This document shows positions 1 through 11,610 of a DNA stretch of 64,000 nucleotides, one piece after another. The stretch lies in the NCBI GenBank assembly GCA_015179025.1, contig WHUX01000014.1, positions 124,001 through 188,000 on the forward strand, in the 5' to 3' direction. Under the pieces are notes generated by a model that searched no databases, was not told where the DNA came from, and saw only the letters and a list, made by a program, of their open reading frames with translations. How positions within the stretch are numbered: the stretch's first letter is position 1; every line of letters begins with the position of its first letter. This DNA comes from Terfezia claveryi (lineage: Eukaryota; Ascomycota; Pezizomycetes; Pezizales; Pezizaceae). A program made the translations under genes and the position numbers.

Positions 1-942
1 TTTACGTCATTTCGTCCGTTTCCCAGAGTACAAGAAAAGTTTGGAAATTCTCAACCGCTTTGTGAACCAGTTTGTCCACCAAGTCGTGAGAATGACTCCT
101 GAGGAATTGGAAAGCAAGGGTAGCCATAATTATAACTTCTTGCACGCTCTCGCTGGGTTTACTAGAGACCCAAAGACTCTGAGGGATCAGTTGGTTGCAG
201 TTCTATTGGCTGGTAGGGTATGTTTATCAATCCATTCATTTGTTCCTTAGCAGCCTGCTGAGATGAGCCCCTTGGAATCTAAAGGACACCACCGCTGGCA
301 CGCTAAGCTGGGCCTTTTACGAGTTGTCACGAAAGCCAGAAGCTGTTCAACGGTTGAGGCAGGAGATCTTGGAGACCGTGGGGCCAACAGAACCACCGAC
401 ATATGAGAACCTGAAGAATATGAAGTACTTGCAACATGTCATAAATGAGACTTTGAGGCTGTATCCTGCCGGTAGGTCCTATTTGGCGCCTTTTTAAACA
501 ACGAAACTATAGTAATCAGTTTCACCATACAGTCCCTTTCAATGTGAGAACTGCCCTAAAAGACACCACATTTCCTGTCGGTGGTGGGCCAGACCGGAAA
601 CAACCGATTGCAATCCTTAAGGGTACTCAAGTAGCATACGGTCCCATTATCATGCAGCGACGGAAGGACTTGTTCGGCCCAGATGCTGATGAATTTAAGC
701 CCGAACGATGGAATAACTGGACACCAAAGGCATGGCAGTATATTCCGTTTAACGGTGGACCAAGAATTTGCATTGGGCAGCAATTCGCCTTGGCGGAGAT
801 GGGATATTGTCTCGTTAGGCTTTTCCAGTCCTTTGAGGAGGTCAATTACATGGGCACTAAGCCCCCACGCATGAGATGTGAGATTACGATATCGGCTGTG
901 GGGGGTGTTGAGGTGGCATTCAGGGAGGCATCTAAGGCTTGA
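1..942 (+). CDS. Cytochrome P450, CYP52-like (3' part, gene enters from left)
   Basis: This is the C-terminal part of a microsomal P450 of the CYP52 type, a family that hydroxylates the terminal carbon of n-alkanes and fatty acids. Three exons are visible: up to 217, 285-471 and 533-942, joined by GT..AG introns at 218-284 and 472-532. The joined reading shows the I-helix oxygen-activating motif AGRDTTAG across the first junction, the K-helix ExxR as ETLRL, and the haem-binding loop FNGGPRICIGQQ with its cysteine ligand. The reading opens at base 2 and the start codon, membrane anchor and substrate-recognition regions lie outside the window. The stop is followed by about 250 bp of ordinary AT-rich flank. 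P450 membership is certain; CYP52 rather than a neighbouring fungal clan is inferred from the motif context. Confidence 0.9.
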
Positions 943-1357
943 TACATATGTATGGAGTTGGTTTGAGGTAAATTGATAATGATTTTCCTTTATTTTGGGT
1001 CCCTGTTTTTTTGAGGGAATTTTTTGGTAACGGCACATCTGGGATTTTGGTTCTTTATAAGCACTACTACAACTGTATGTAGTCTTGACAATATGTCAAG
1101 TTGCATTCATGGGAAACGTGCCAGGGTAGTGCCTAAACCGTGGAGGCTATTGACACGTGTGCGGCTGGGAATTGGTTGTTGAAGCCCTGAAGTTTTATGT
1201 TTTACAGCGATAGTACATATACCTTTCATGCTTTTACTTGTTCATATTTATTGTTATTTGCCAATAGCAAATATAGTACTGATCCTTTCCAACTTCATTG
1301 TTCGCGTAAATATCTAGCCCACGGGATTACGACTGTACCCTACGTAGCATACCTAGC

Positions 1358-1387
1358 TCTTTCGAGGGGCTTGTGCCAACCAGACTA
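1358..1387 (-). repeat. TAGTCTGG micro-element, 30 bp, with 10-bp flanking duplication
   Basis: The 30-bp block ends in GTGCCAACCAGACTA and lies between exact direct repeats CATACCTAGC at 1348-1357 and 1388-1397. It sits in the left arm of foldback copy FB-B1. It matches the copy at 23848 almost base for base, including the start TCT and the core CGAGGGGCTTGTGCCAACC. Confidence 0.75.
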
Positions 1388-2144
1388 CATACCTAGCATA
1401 CCCTTATATACTTTTCTCCCCGAGCTCCTTCATAGATACTTAGCTATATGTATGTATCATTGAATTTAGTCTGTAGGTAGGGTGGATGAATCACACGCTC
1501 CTATAGCTATACCGTACCATAGACTTCAGCTGCGATTCTATATCTAATGTATCATGTATGATTTGCTCTATTGGTCTATACACTGCTTGATGGAGGCATG
1601 CTTTAAATTACGTGCTCCTATACAGTAGCCATACCTTGGTTTGATGCGCTTCCATAGCTAGTAATCCCGGTGTTCCCCATTTCATGTAGCCGCTCCTATT
1701 TATTCTATGTCTAAACTAATGTAGTATATATTTTCGCATAGTTTGTGGGTGTAAAGTATTCGAGTAAACCTATGTACGGTGTTATGAACTTCATAGTGAG
1801 ATCTTACCATGTGTATAAACACCACTAGATGTACAAATTGAGTTAATACCAAAGAGAGAGAGCACGTACGTGATCATTAGCAGATGAAGTACTTTACAAC
1901 GGCCATCTCTAGATATGTTATGATTAGACATCTATATATTTTGGTGCTATGAACGGAGTATATTCTACTAAGGCAATATATCATTGGGAACACAACTACC
2001 TACCGGCAGCGCATGCTTGGTCAGCCAGGCTTGGGCGAAGTATACGCAACTGTAGCTACGGGAGTGCATCAAAACCATCATGTTGGAATTACCCTCGGCC
2101 CATGATCACTAGCTAGAATAGGACAGTTTGAATTCCGCGGTAGG

Positions 2145-2158
2145 TAGTCTAGTTGGCA
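2145..2158 (+). repeat. TAGTCTGG micro-element, 14 bp, with 9-bp flanking duplication
   Basis: TAGTCTAGTTGGCA (one mismatch to the family end) is flanked on both sides by CGCGGTAGG at 2136-2144 and 2159-2167. Confidence 0.65.
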
Positions 2159-2900
2159 CGCGGTAGGAAACAAGGGTAAGAGCAAGGATCCCAAAGAGGC
2201 CGGTCTCAATTAGGGAAAGAAGGATATAACGAGCTGGAAATGTCGAAGGAAAGGAAGAATTTTTCTTTAGAGTACTAGGACCATAAGCAATAAGCCTTAT
2301 AGCGATATCTAGATAGCTCTCTACTTTGAATATACACACGCAATCATCTTCACGATTCTTTCGCTAGTTACATAACCTCGTAATCTTACACATCAAACCC
2401 AGTCAAGCCAGACTAGGTGTGGCTATAGGAGCGCGTGGTTTAAGACATGCCTCCATCTAGCAGTGTATAGAGCAATAGAGCAATCATACATGGTACATTA
2501 GCTATAGAAGCGCATGAAGTCTAGAGTATAGCTATAGGAGCGCGTGAATGAATAGATTTAGCGGAGCATCCCTGGAACCACAAGCCTACTACAAGAGTAT
2601 TGGGAGATATCGTATCGCGTAGAGAAAGAGGATGTGTAGAATATGTCGAGTATACTTATTGCGCGCGATGCGCTGGGTACTTAATCTGAGTAGGTATGTT
2701 GCGTGGGTGTACGGAGTACTGTGCGGGATAATCTTACTTTAAGTATAGATGCTACGCAGTGAGACGGGATAGTGCATGAATGGACGCGTGTATGAACGGT
2801 TTTCCCGCATAAAGAAGGGGCGTATGCACAGAGTCACGCCCAGCAGAGAGTGTGGTACCTAGTGTTGTACCAGTACCTAGTAGTGTTTATACCCCTTGGA

Positions 2901-3557
2901 AGTTCGGACTTACCCTGAACTGCAAAGTACCTGGAATCTAGAAATTGTAGTAATAATGAACCTCCACTCATTGGATTCACTATGCATTCTTCCTCGGGCA
3001 CTAGAAGTAATAAAGGGTACTGGCACCTTACAACTAAGTTAGTCTAGTTAACCTACACTCAAGTTCATTTACTAGCATTATCAATAGACGTTTTTGTTGC
3101 ACGTTAGTTCTAGAATTTAAGTCGGTCTTTCAATTCATACATGTACAATCACTAGCAAGTTTCCGGTTTATTTATAATATGAATATAACAGACAGATCCG
3201 CTCATAATTAAATAACAGGACAGCTCAATAGGAAGGTATTACACTAGTCTAGTTGAGTCTTGCTGCTGAGTAAGTTACCTTGGCGTCATTACACAAAGAG
3301 TTTCGCAGTTTCATTTCTTGACGGTTACTAATTCAGTGAACCTCAGGCTCACTGATCCATCTCTCGCCACTCACATCCATTTACGAGCGTTCGGTTAACA
3401 TAACCAGTACCTGTTCATCACTCTTTACTCCTCACTATCAAGGCCGCCCATCCTCGCAGTTTTCCTCTTCAAAACTCTGTTCTAGGGTCGCTGTCGCGTC
3501 GCGTATTCCGAGACACCGAAGAATTCCGATAGCGTTTTCTCCACCGACATACCAGCA
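2901..3557. other. Intergenic region upstream of the NAB2-like gene
   Basis: No gene or recognisable repeat is seen in this AT-rich stretch. It should hold the promoter and 5' UTR of the gene starting at 3558. Confidence 0.5.
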
Positions 3558-5435
3558 ATGTCGATCACCCTCAACACGCCTCTTGCGGAGGCACTCAACG
3601 CGGCTATTCAGGAGAAACTTGTCGAGATAGGATGGAGTGTTCCTGGGGAAGATACTTCGCCACTGAGCGAGTACATATGTCTCATGCTTGTCAATGGGAA
3701 GAGTCAGGAGCAGATTGCAGAGGAACTAAGTGGAGACCTACTGGGACTGTCAAAAGAGGATGACTCTGCGACAGTGTTCTCGGGGTGGCTGTTTGCAAAG
3801 GTGGAGCAGCTGGGTAAAGAGACTGGGGGAGGACAAGCGCAAGGGGAGGTGGGTGAAGAGAAGAAGGTGGAGGGGGAAGTGATGCGTCTACGGGGGAACA
3901 GGCGGGGCATCTGGATGTGGATATGGGTGGGGATAATGGGCTACCTCCGACCGGACCGAAGGCCATGAGATCAGCTACCGGCCCGAGAAAAGATCGGTTG
4001 TTTAATCAGATCAACAGGGCCATGGATCGATCTATGCCAGATAACCTACGGAGAGTACGGCCGCAACCAGGAGAGAGGATAGAAAAAAGAGAGCCACCAA
4101 AGGGACCACGAGCAGGACCAATTGGACCTAGATTGGCTGGCCTAACACAGCCGGGGCCGATGGGTGCCGGGCGTGGGGGGCCGGTGGGAAGGGGAAATGG
4201 TATAGGTCGGGGAGGGCCAGGATTCGGTGTTGGTCCTGTTCCTCCACATCTCGCTGCGCAGCTGGCAACCATGAATCCCCAACAACAGATGGCATTTTAC
4301 CAGATGATTGAGCAGCAAAACCAGATACTAGCTGGATTCATGGCACAAGGATTTCAGCCAGGAATGATGATGCCACAAGTATCTCAGATGTCAGGATCAA
4401 ATGGCTACCGAGGACCCCCGCACCAACAGTTTCCGAACCAATTTAACCCACATCAGCAGCAAAGGCTACCGCAGGGAGCGTCATTGTTTGAGAGGATAGA
4501 AACCCCGCCACAAGCTGCAACCCCACAGCGCCAGCATCATGCTCAGAATGGAGTTAAGAATGGTGAGGAGAATGTGGCCGAGGAGGTGCGGATGGAGACG
4601 GATGAGCCATTCTTCCAGGATACAGAGGGAGTAAAGCCGGAAGAGGAGGATCCATTCAAGACGGCATGCAAGTTTGCCAACAACTGTACGAAGCCCGATT
4701 GCCCTTTCGCCCATCCTACTCCGGTGGCGATAGGGAGGGTAAGTATTAGTTTCGTGGAGGGGAAGTGCCCATTTGGTGTGAGTTGCAAGAACCGTAAGGT
4801 AAGGGGTCTCGCCCCTCTTTAGAATCTGTCATGTGAGTTACAACAGCTAACGTGGTTTGGGCATATAGTGTATCGGAGCACATCCATCACCGGCCTCAGG
4901 TGCACCCCGGCCGCCTAAAATTCAAGCTGACTGCAAGTTCTTCCCGAACTGCACGAACCCGGTTTGCCCTTTCAGGCAGTAAGTACCAGCTCTACTTGTT
5001 TTCGTGATATTTTCTGGCCTGAATTTATGCTGACATGTAATTGTTAGCCCTGATATGCCCCTCTGCCGCAACGGCACAAACTGTACTCGCCCTGATTGCC
5101 ACTTCACTCATGCTGAAGTTCCTGCGTGTAAATTCAACCCCTGCCTGAACCCAACATGTGTATTCACCCACACTGAGGGCCAACAGCAAGGTGCATTCGA
5201 CCACAAGGTGTGGACTGCAGGAGGACCAAAGAAGGAGCATGTCAGTGAGAGGAAGTTTACCGTGGATGAAGGCGAGGAAGAGTTGATCATTCCGGGCCAA
5301 GAGCCAAGGAAGAGAAAAGTGGGTGAGACGGAGCAGGAGGAGCAGAAGCCCCCGGGAAGTGCGGCAAGCACCGATTCCAGCCACACTATGCATGCGGATA
5401 TGGAGACAGCGAGGGAGGACGAGTTAGCGGCATAA
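3558..5435 (+). CDS. NAB2-like nuclear poly(A) RNA-binding CCCH zinc-finger protein
   Basis: Nab2-type proteins bind mRNA poly(A) tails in the nucleus and couple polyadenylation to export. The N-terminus carries the Nab2 helical domain, with MLVNGKSQEQIAEELSGDL at about residues 36-54. A Gly/Pro/Gln-rich middle follows. Five CCCH fingers come next, beginning CKFANNC, CPFGVSC, CKFFPNC, CRNGTNC and CKFNPC, then a basic PRKRKV stretch that could be a nuclear localisation signal. Clear introns are 4799-4868 and 4979-5047; both joins fall inside the finger region and restore fingers 2 and 3-4. Between about 3813 and 3880 the frame changes. Either a 47-nt intron (3814-3860) lies there, or one base is missing near the GGGGG at 3872-3876; the second reads more naturally into the segment ending in DVDMGGDNG. 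Stop at 5433-5435. Confidence 0.85.
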
Positions 5436-6397
5436 GAGAGAGGGGTAGTAGATGTGAAGAAGTGGAGATGGAGTGTAGGTGGTGCGTTGCGGTGGCAGAC
5501 AGCATTTGTCACGATTAAGACTGCCTACAGGTTTTTGGGAAGGGGAAGGGCACAGTTTTTAACATATATATGTCTCTGATTTCTCTTGCTATTGTCTAGT
5601 GCTGTTGCGGTTATCTGGGTTTTCTACATTTCCTTGGGCTTGTTTGTTGTTTATGGTCTTAGTCTCATGTTGCAAGACTGGCCTCTACATGATCGTGTTG
5701 GCAGGATATGGACGAGAGAGTTGGAATTGCAGTGTGATCACGATGGACATGATGGAATATGGTTGGCAAGTGGGTGTGGCAAAAAAGGATAAGATACGTT
5801 CATGACTTGCGGCGTTTCTGGGGACTTATTTACCTTTTCGTTTTCACTTTGAGCTGATATTTCTGGTAATGATGTTGCCTGGATATGGGGAAGTCTTATA
5901 TACTACTTTTAGATATAATGAGGCAATGAAGACTGAGAGGAGCGTAGGGAAGGCGATTGATCTAGGCCACGGTTTCTTCTCTTGCTGGAACGTAAATGAG
6001 AGGTGGTCACTGGGAGAACTTGGCTATCAGGTAGAAAGCATGGCTCCTCTTACTTCTGCGAATCGGGAAATTGTTTTCGGCGTCGGAGCCATTGGGCACG
6101 CTGGCCAATCTGATAAGGCGGCCACCGTTATCTGTTCGCCTGATGTGGCGCGTGATGAATGTCTCGGGTGTGCATATGCAATGCAGACATATCGGCCTGT
6201 TGCCTTCATGCCCAACCCGTTGTGAAAATTTTAAGTATGAATGACATTCTGCTTTCCTATTCTATCACCTTGCCACCGCCTCTATATAAGCTGTTGATAT
6301 TTGCTTATGATTGAGATCTACTTGATATCCGGACAGTCACATACCGACCGAAGTATAGAAATACTGATCTATCACTACGTCACTATATAGAGGCAGT
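5436..6397. other. Intergenic region between NAB2-like and RTG2-like genes
   Basis: Contains the 3' flank of the NAB2-like gene and the promoter of the next gene. A 118-codon open frame at 5869-6225 shows no recognisable domain and is probably chance. No repeat is seen. Confidence 0.4.
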
Positions 6398-8405
6398 ATG
6401 GAGGAATTGCAAGTTAATGTGCATTATCGTGGTTTGGTGGATATTGGGAGGTAAGGCTACTAATCCGCCCTCCTCCTCGTCCAACTATTCCTCATCTCAG
6501 AAACCCAACGTAGTTTCTATCCTGTTCATGAACTATGACCTTACTGACCTCCCCCACAGCAATGGCGTCCGCTTCTCTATCACAAACCTCGCTCCAACCT
6601 CCGCCCGCATCATGCCTACTGTTTTCCAAGATCGCGCCCCCATCTCCCTCTATGACGCCCAATTCTCTGGCACAACCAAATCCCCCATCTCCAACTCGGT
6701 AATTGAACAGCTCGTCACCTGCATGCTCCGCTTCAAAATTATCTGTTCCGAATTCGGCGTCCCCCACAAAAACGTCCGTGTCGTCGCCACCGAAGCTACC
6801 CGAGAAGCACAAAACTCTGCAGAATTTCGAGGGGCGCTTGAGGAAGCTACAGGGTGGAAAGTTGAGTTGCTGAGTAAAGAGGATGAAGGACGGATTGGTG
6901 CGGAGGGCGTTGCGAGCTCTTTTGCTGAGGTGAGAGGGCTGGTGATGGATTTAGGTGGGGGGAGTACGCAGATTATCTGGATGTTGAGTAAAGATGGGGT
7001 AACGAAAATGGCGAAGAAGGCTGTCAGTTTTCCATATGGAGCGGCGGCAGTTACAAAGAAGCTGGAGACAGCAATCAATGAGGATGCAAGGAGTGCTTTG
7101 CATAATCAGATGGTGGTAAACTTCAAGGCGGCTATTGCCTCGCTAGATATTCCGGATGAGTTGAGTGATGATGTTGATAATGGTGGATGTGTGGATAATA
7201 TTAGTCACCACTCAGGGGGCTTGAGAAAGGAAGCAAGCTACAACCTGTACCTCTCTGGGGGAGGGTTCCGTGGCTTTGGGTATTTGTTGATGGCGAAACA
7301 TGAGCTGAAGCCGTACCCTATCCCAATCATCAACGGATTCACTGCGCCGGCTTCACATTTTGCCCATGTTGCTGCCCTACATAAAGATGTGAATCTCACG
7401 GCATCAATAGCGCCAGAAATGGAACAAATGTTTGGTATTTCTGCCCGTCGTGCACGACAAGTTCCCGCCGTCGCGTTCGTCATTGAAGCTCTCACCGAGG
7501 CTCTGCATGGGGCCTTATCAAGCGTTATATTCTGTCAGGGCGGAGTCAGAGAAGGCGCTATCTACGAAAAACTCTCTCCTACGATCCGTGCCGAGAACCC
7601 AGTCGTGGTGGCTACCCGACCTTATGCCCCCCCTTCGCAAGCCAAGTTATTGGAACTGCTGAATAACGCTTGCCCGAGGAGTACACCTTATCATATCCGT
7701 GGGGGCTTACTCCCGCCGTTGGCGAATTTGATGTACTACCATAGCAATGTTCCAAAGGAGGGGCAGGCAAGCGTGGCATTATATGCGACTACGACGGGGG
7801 TGTTAGCGAATACACATGGTTTGAGTCATGGGTTGAGAGCATTACTGGGGATTGCGCTTTGTGATAGATGGGGAGGAGGGGTGCATGCTAGTGCAGGGGT
7901 ATTGAGGGAGGGATTTGTACGGTTGGTGGGAGGAGAGGATGCATGGTGGGCTAGGTATGTTGGCTCTGTGGCGGCGTTGATTGGGGAGGTTTTTCCGAGT
8001 GGGAGAATGCGGGGGGAAGAAGAGCAGATTCGGTTCTTTGCGCAGGATGATGAGAGGAAGAAGAAGAAGAAGAAGGAGGGGAAGGGAGAAAAGAGCTTTT
8101 CAGACGGAGTGGTGCTGCCGCGGGTGGTTAGTGAGGGGCATGTGGAGAATGCGACGGTGTTGAGTGGGGATGGGACTGATGGGGAGAGGAGCCACCACGT
8201 TTGTGGGGGTGGGCAGCCGAGAATTTGGTTGAAAGTTACGGTTAGGCATGGGGATCCGATGACTAGTACGCTGATGTTTGGTAAGGCGGTGGGGGGATTG
8301 AGAAAGTGGGGAAGAAGAGGAAGATGGAAGGGGGATGGAGGAGGAAGGTTGTGGTTAATTTCTCTTTCATTGAGTGAGTCAGCAGGGTCTGGTTTTATAG
8401 GTTGA
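6398..8405 (+). CDS. RTG2-like Ppx/GppA phosphatase-family protein
   Basis: Rtg2 family proteins share the actin-like ATPase fold of exopolyphosphatase/GppA enzymes and act in the cytoplasm in mitochondria-to-nucleus retrograde signalling. The start is ATG 6398: a 53-nt first exon is joined over intron 6451-6559 and rebuilds the phosphate-1 motif DIGSNGVRF. Starting instead at 6417 would translate the intron and lose that motif. Phosphate-2 is DLGGGSTQIIW at roughly residue 150. The frame continues to a stop at 8405, but the last ~40 residues look wrong. After GGGGGG (8291-8296) the other frame gives a lysine-rich tail IEKVGKKRKM and a stop at 8377, which fits the family better. Either the run lacks one G or a terminal intron is missed. 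A basic KKKKKK stretch interrupts the middle of the C-terminal domain. Confidence 0.85.
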
Positions 8406-9474
8406 GGCTACCTAGGGAGGGCTGATACTGAGAGGTCTGAGGATGCCAGAGCGACAACCTTTGCTTACAGCTGTTGGAGCTGTTACGATGACTTTCATCT
8501 GTGTAAATGCAATTATAGTTTTACGAAGCGCATAGCTAAGTCTAATATTTATGGATGTTTCAGGATTGCATGACCGCTTTTTATTTTTTACATGTAAAAA
8601 GTAAAAAAGGTCACTCTAGTGCCCGTTACGAGGGCGCAAAATCGAGAACGCTGATCTGATATGGAGTTACCTGACCTATACCAGTCTCGCGAAGACCGAC
8701 TCTCCCCAGAAAATTCCCACAGCAGTTGACGTCCCGTGAAATAATTGCACAGCCCCTCGTAGGACGAAGGTTAGGGATGTGCATGCTGAACTAAAACATG
8801 TGGGAACTCTTATTTGGGGCCCCGGGGGTGTGTATTCGAAGATAGATACTTGGTAAAAAGAAAAATAAAAGAATGGTGTAGTGTTTTTTACGTACATCTC
8901 TTAACTTTCATTACTTGCTAATGCATAGACACGTACTAACAGCGGTTTCCTCCCGGTTTGAGAGGTTAAGAGTATAACTCACAAGCGGCTCCTAAGAGTG
9001 ATAATGGGGGGAGAGCGGATTGAGAGCTGTTACCCTGATCTTGTGGTAACGTTACCCTCACTACATTTGCCGTGGTAGATATAAATTGAAGCCTGTCTTT
9101 TGGCTGATAAATGTAAAAAATTTTCTGCAGATATCTAATTCATCTACCACAGCATTAAGTAGTTCTATAGTCAACCTCTATTGCAACAGTGATAACGTAT
9201 GGATGGGGTTGCGAGGCGGATGGGGTTTGCGAGGCGCTTTGACCTACGTACTGCGCCAACGTAAACTCAACCACGAGTTATCAGATAACCTAACATTCAG
9301 ATAAGCTACTTTCCTTTCCATAATCGCGTTGTCGCGTGTCGTGTCTTGAGGCCAAAGCGCCTCGCAACCCCATCATTTGAGTTTCAGTGATACTATCACA
9401 TGCACTGCATACGTGATAAGCACCACACGTCTTAACTACCAACTCCGACTCAACGCCGCGCAATACAATTCCCA
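8406..9474. other. Intergenic region with a 24-bp inverted repeat pair
   Basis: No gene is seen. An A/T-rich hairpin lies at about 8571-8613 just after RTG2. ATGGGGTTTGCGAGGCGCTT at 9219-9238 is repeated inverted at 9351-9373 with one base difference, and a partial direct copy precedes it at 9203. The 155-bp unit could be a small MITE or a structured promoter element of TGS1. Confidence 0.45.
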
Positions 9475-10956
9475 ATGAAGCGAGCACGTGAAGAATCAGA
9501 TAACAGCTCAGATATTGGTGAGAGTATACGAAAGCATTTAAAGAAAGAACCAGCTGCGAAAGTAGTACCTGGGAAAGTAGATAAATCGTCGCCTCCGTCC
9601 TCGCCATCAGTCTCGGAATCGGAAGAGAGTGAAGAGAGTGAAGAGAGTAGGAATGAATTAAGAGGAAGGGTGTCTAGAGGGGCTGGGAAGAAGGAGGGCG
9701 GCTCAGACGACTCAGATGATTCAGTGTATTATGATGATGGGTCTGAAGAGGGGGAGGAGGAAGGGGAGAGGGGTTTGGATTTGGACCCTGATTCAGTTTG
9801 GGGAAATAGGCCGAATTCAGATTCAGATCCATCAGGCTCAGATCCATCAGGTTCAGGCTCGGATTCCTCCTCCTCATCCTCCGACTCCAGCTCTGACGCT
9901 GACTCGGATTCCGACAAGCCCGACGAACTCTCTGCCAGCACCTCCACAACCACCACCACCACCTCTTCCTCCTACCCAATGTCCTTGCCAATAAACCTCA
10001 ACGACACCCCACGTGGCGTAACCCTCTACTCCTCCACCACCTCGCCCTACACCATCCCCCCCACCTTGCACTCTTACTATGCCCAGCGCCACCGCCTCTT
10101 CTCCAAGTTCGACTCTGGAATCTACATGACGCCATCCTCCTGGTACGAAGTTACTCCCGAAGCTATCGCCGCACAAATCGGAAAGAAAATGCTCGCCCCC
10201 TTCCAAGCAGGCGAAGCCGTGGTGTTGGATGCATTCTGCGGTATTGGCGGAAACACAATCCAATTCGCCTTACATCCAGGGTGTAAACGCGTTATTGCAC
10301 TAGATACAGATCCGAATGCGATTTGGTGCGCTAGGAGGAATTGTCAGAGATATGGGGTGGGGGGGAAGGTGGTTTTTTTGGAGATGTCATTTTTTGAGTG
10401 GGTAGAAAGGGAGGTAGGGGTGGCTATGAAGAGTGAGAAGGAAGTAGGGGTGGGAACTGGGGGGAGAGAAGAGGTGGATGTAGTGTTTTGCTCTCCGCCA
10501 TGGGGTGGGCCCGAGTATAGGAGTTTGAAGGTATTTGATGTTGAGAAGATGAAGCCGTATGGGTTTAGAGTGGTTTGGGAGGGGGCGATGAAGGCTCTCA
10601 GATCTCCTCGTATCTCAACCACCTATACGAACCTTCTGACGCCGATTACGAATATAGCTAAAGCCGCATTTTTTATGCCTAGAACGAGCGATCTAAACCA
10701 GTTCGCTGGATATATTGATAAACTAAACCCTGCTGCGGGTTCAGGTTCGAAAGGGAAGGGGAAGGCAAAAGAGCTAGGGGCAACGGTAACGGCAGAAGCA
10801 ATCCATTATACACTCTCGGGGAAGAGTAAGGCTGTTTGCTTATATGTTGATATTCCAATTACGGCCCCCGTGGTGGGAGATAATGAGGATACGGATGATG
10901 CAGATAAAGTTGATTTGGGGGGTGTTGATGTAGATGTCCGTATGTCCGATGAATAG
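9475..10956 (+). CDS. TGS1: Trimethylguanosine synthase (snRNA/snoRNA cap hypermethylase)
   Basis: TGS1 uses S-adenosylmethionine to methylate the N2 of the m7G cap on snRNAs and snoRNAs, in the nucleolus and Cajal-body-like compartments. The single 493-codon exon starts at ATG 9475. Residues 1-165 are acidic, Ser/Asp-rich and disordered. The catalytic domain begins near residue 180 (HRLFSKFDSGIYMTPSSWY), with SAM-binding motif I as LDAFCGIGGNTIQFA and the following LDTDPNAI. The catalytic SPPWGGPEY supplies the tryptophan that stacks on m7G. PRTSDLNQ in the C-terminal part is also family-typical. Two short insertions (about 380-400 and 425-440) extend it beyond yeast homologues. It converges on the OCT1 fragment downstream. 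Confidence 0.93.
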   Translation: MKRAREESDNSSDIGESIRKHLKKEPAAKVVPGKVDKSSPPSSPSVSESEESEESEESRNELRGRVSRGAGKKEGGSDDSDDSVYYDDGSEEGEEEGERGLDLDPDSVWGNRPNSDSDPSGSDPSGSGSDSSSSSSDSSSDADSDSDKPDELSASTSTTTTTTSSSYPMSLPINLNDTPRGVTLYSSTTSPYTIPPTLHSYYAQRHRLFSKFDSGIYMTPSSWYEVTPEAIAAQIGKKMLAPFQAGEAVVLDAFCGIGGNTIQFALHPGCKRVIALDTDPNAIWCARRNCQRYGVGGKVVFLEMSFFEWVEREVGVAMKSEKEVGVGTGGREEVDVVFCSPPWGGPEYRSLKVFDVEKMKPYGFRVVWEGAMKALRSPRISTTYTNLLTPITNIAKAAFFMPRTSDLNQFAGYIDKLNPAAGSGSKGKGKAKELGATVTAEAIHYTLSGKSKAVCLYVDIPITAPVVGDNEDTDDADKVDLGGVDVDVRMSDE

Positions 10957-11610
10957 CCCCAACCCGAAGTAGATTAGAATTAGATACAGATACTAAAGCT
11001 ACAGGAGGGTATTGGTATTTTCAAAGAGGGAAATAAGCGTAATGCAATAAAGAAAAGGAGGTATAGTGATGTATATCATTTGAATACAGATACCCGTTCT
11101 AGTTTTGGGAATGTAGGGGGGGGGAATAAGGGTGCATGGTTGGGTTGATGGGGTTGTTGTGGTTAATGGTTGGTGAGGTAATTGCCGGCGGGAAATGTGT
11201 TTGGCGGGCGCTCTATACGCGGTGATGGTTTATGATACAGATTACTGCGTGAAGACAAGGCAAAACACACACACACACACACAGAGAGAGAGAGCGTTAT
11301 TTCCATAATAGCATGTATGGTACAGTATTGTTAGCTATACCAATCCGTCTAGCCGAACATCATTGTTGAACTAGTCTGGTTGGCACAAGCCCCTCGTAGC
11401 TTGTGCCAACCAGACTATTGTTGAACCTGTACTATATTTATGCCATATTTTCACCCCGCTTCATGCTTGAGTATACCAGGAAGTAAGTTCAGGGTAATGA
11501 GTTGTATCGGTTACAATTGAGCTGACATAAAAAAAGGGGGGCTATATTCAATTCACGAAATCAAACCCAACACCTCATAAGCTTTTTCTACAGAAACTAT
11601 AGCTAGATCT
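10957..11610. other. Intergenic region with AC/AG microsatellite
   Basis: Contains the 3' flank of TGS1, an (AC)n(AG)n microsatellite at about 11262-11294, and the complete micro-element at 11372-11417. The OCT1 breakpoint lies just to the right. No further coding exons of OCT1 are present here. Confidence 0.6.
11372..11417. repeat. Complete TAGTCTGG micro-element: 46-bp hairpin with 9-bp flanking duplication
   Basis: The left arm TAGTCTGGTTGGCACAAG and right arm CTTGTGCCAACCAGACTA are perfect reverse complements of 18 bp, separated by the 10-base loop CCCCTCGTAG. TTGTTGAAC occurs immediately on both sides (11363-11371, 11418-11426). This is the clearest two-ended member of the family and the best model for its full structure. 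Confidence 0.85.

Larger units (their letters stand above)
1190..2900. mobile_element. Long-inverted-repeat (foldback) element FB-B, copy 1
   Basis: A 1.7-kb non-coding element. The left arm around 1493-1650 is the imperfect reverse complement of 2415-2572; shared words include CATGCTTTAAATTACGTGCT and TAGCTATAGGAGCGCGTG-like blocks. The middle, 1680-2070, resembles 33830-34250, so this is a second copy of the element at 31389-34841. About 340 bp at roughly 2072-2415 is absent from the other copy and looks like a later insertion. No transposase reading frame is present, so it would be non-autonomous. Outer limits are approximate because the terminal sequences have diverged. Confidence 0.6.

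Noticed and set aside
5869..6225. 118-codon open frame between NAB2-like and RTG2-like genes
   Set aside because: No recognisable domain, no intron structure, overlaps an antisense frame of similar length, and lies in expected UTR/promoter sequence.
8279..8330. Terminal intron in RTG2 starting GTAAGG at 8280
   Set aside because: No acceptable branch site and an acceptor only in G/A-rich sequence; a missing base in the adjacent G run explains the tail more simply.
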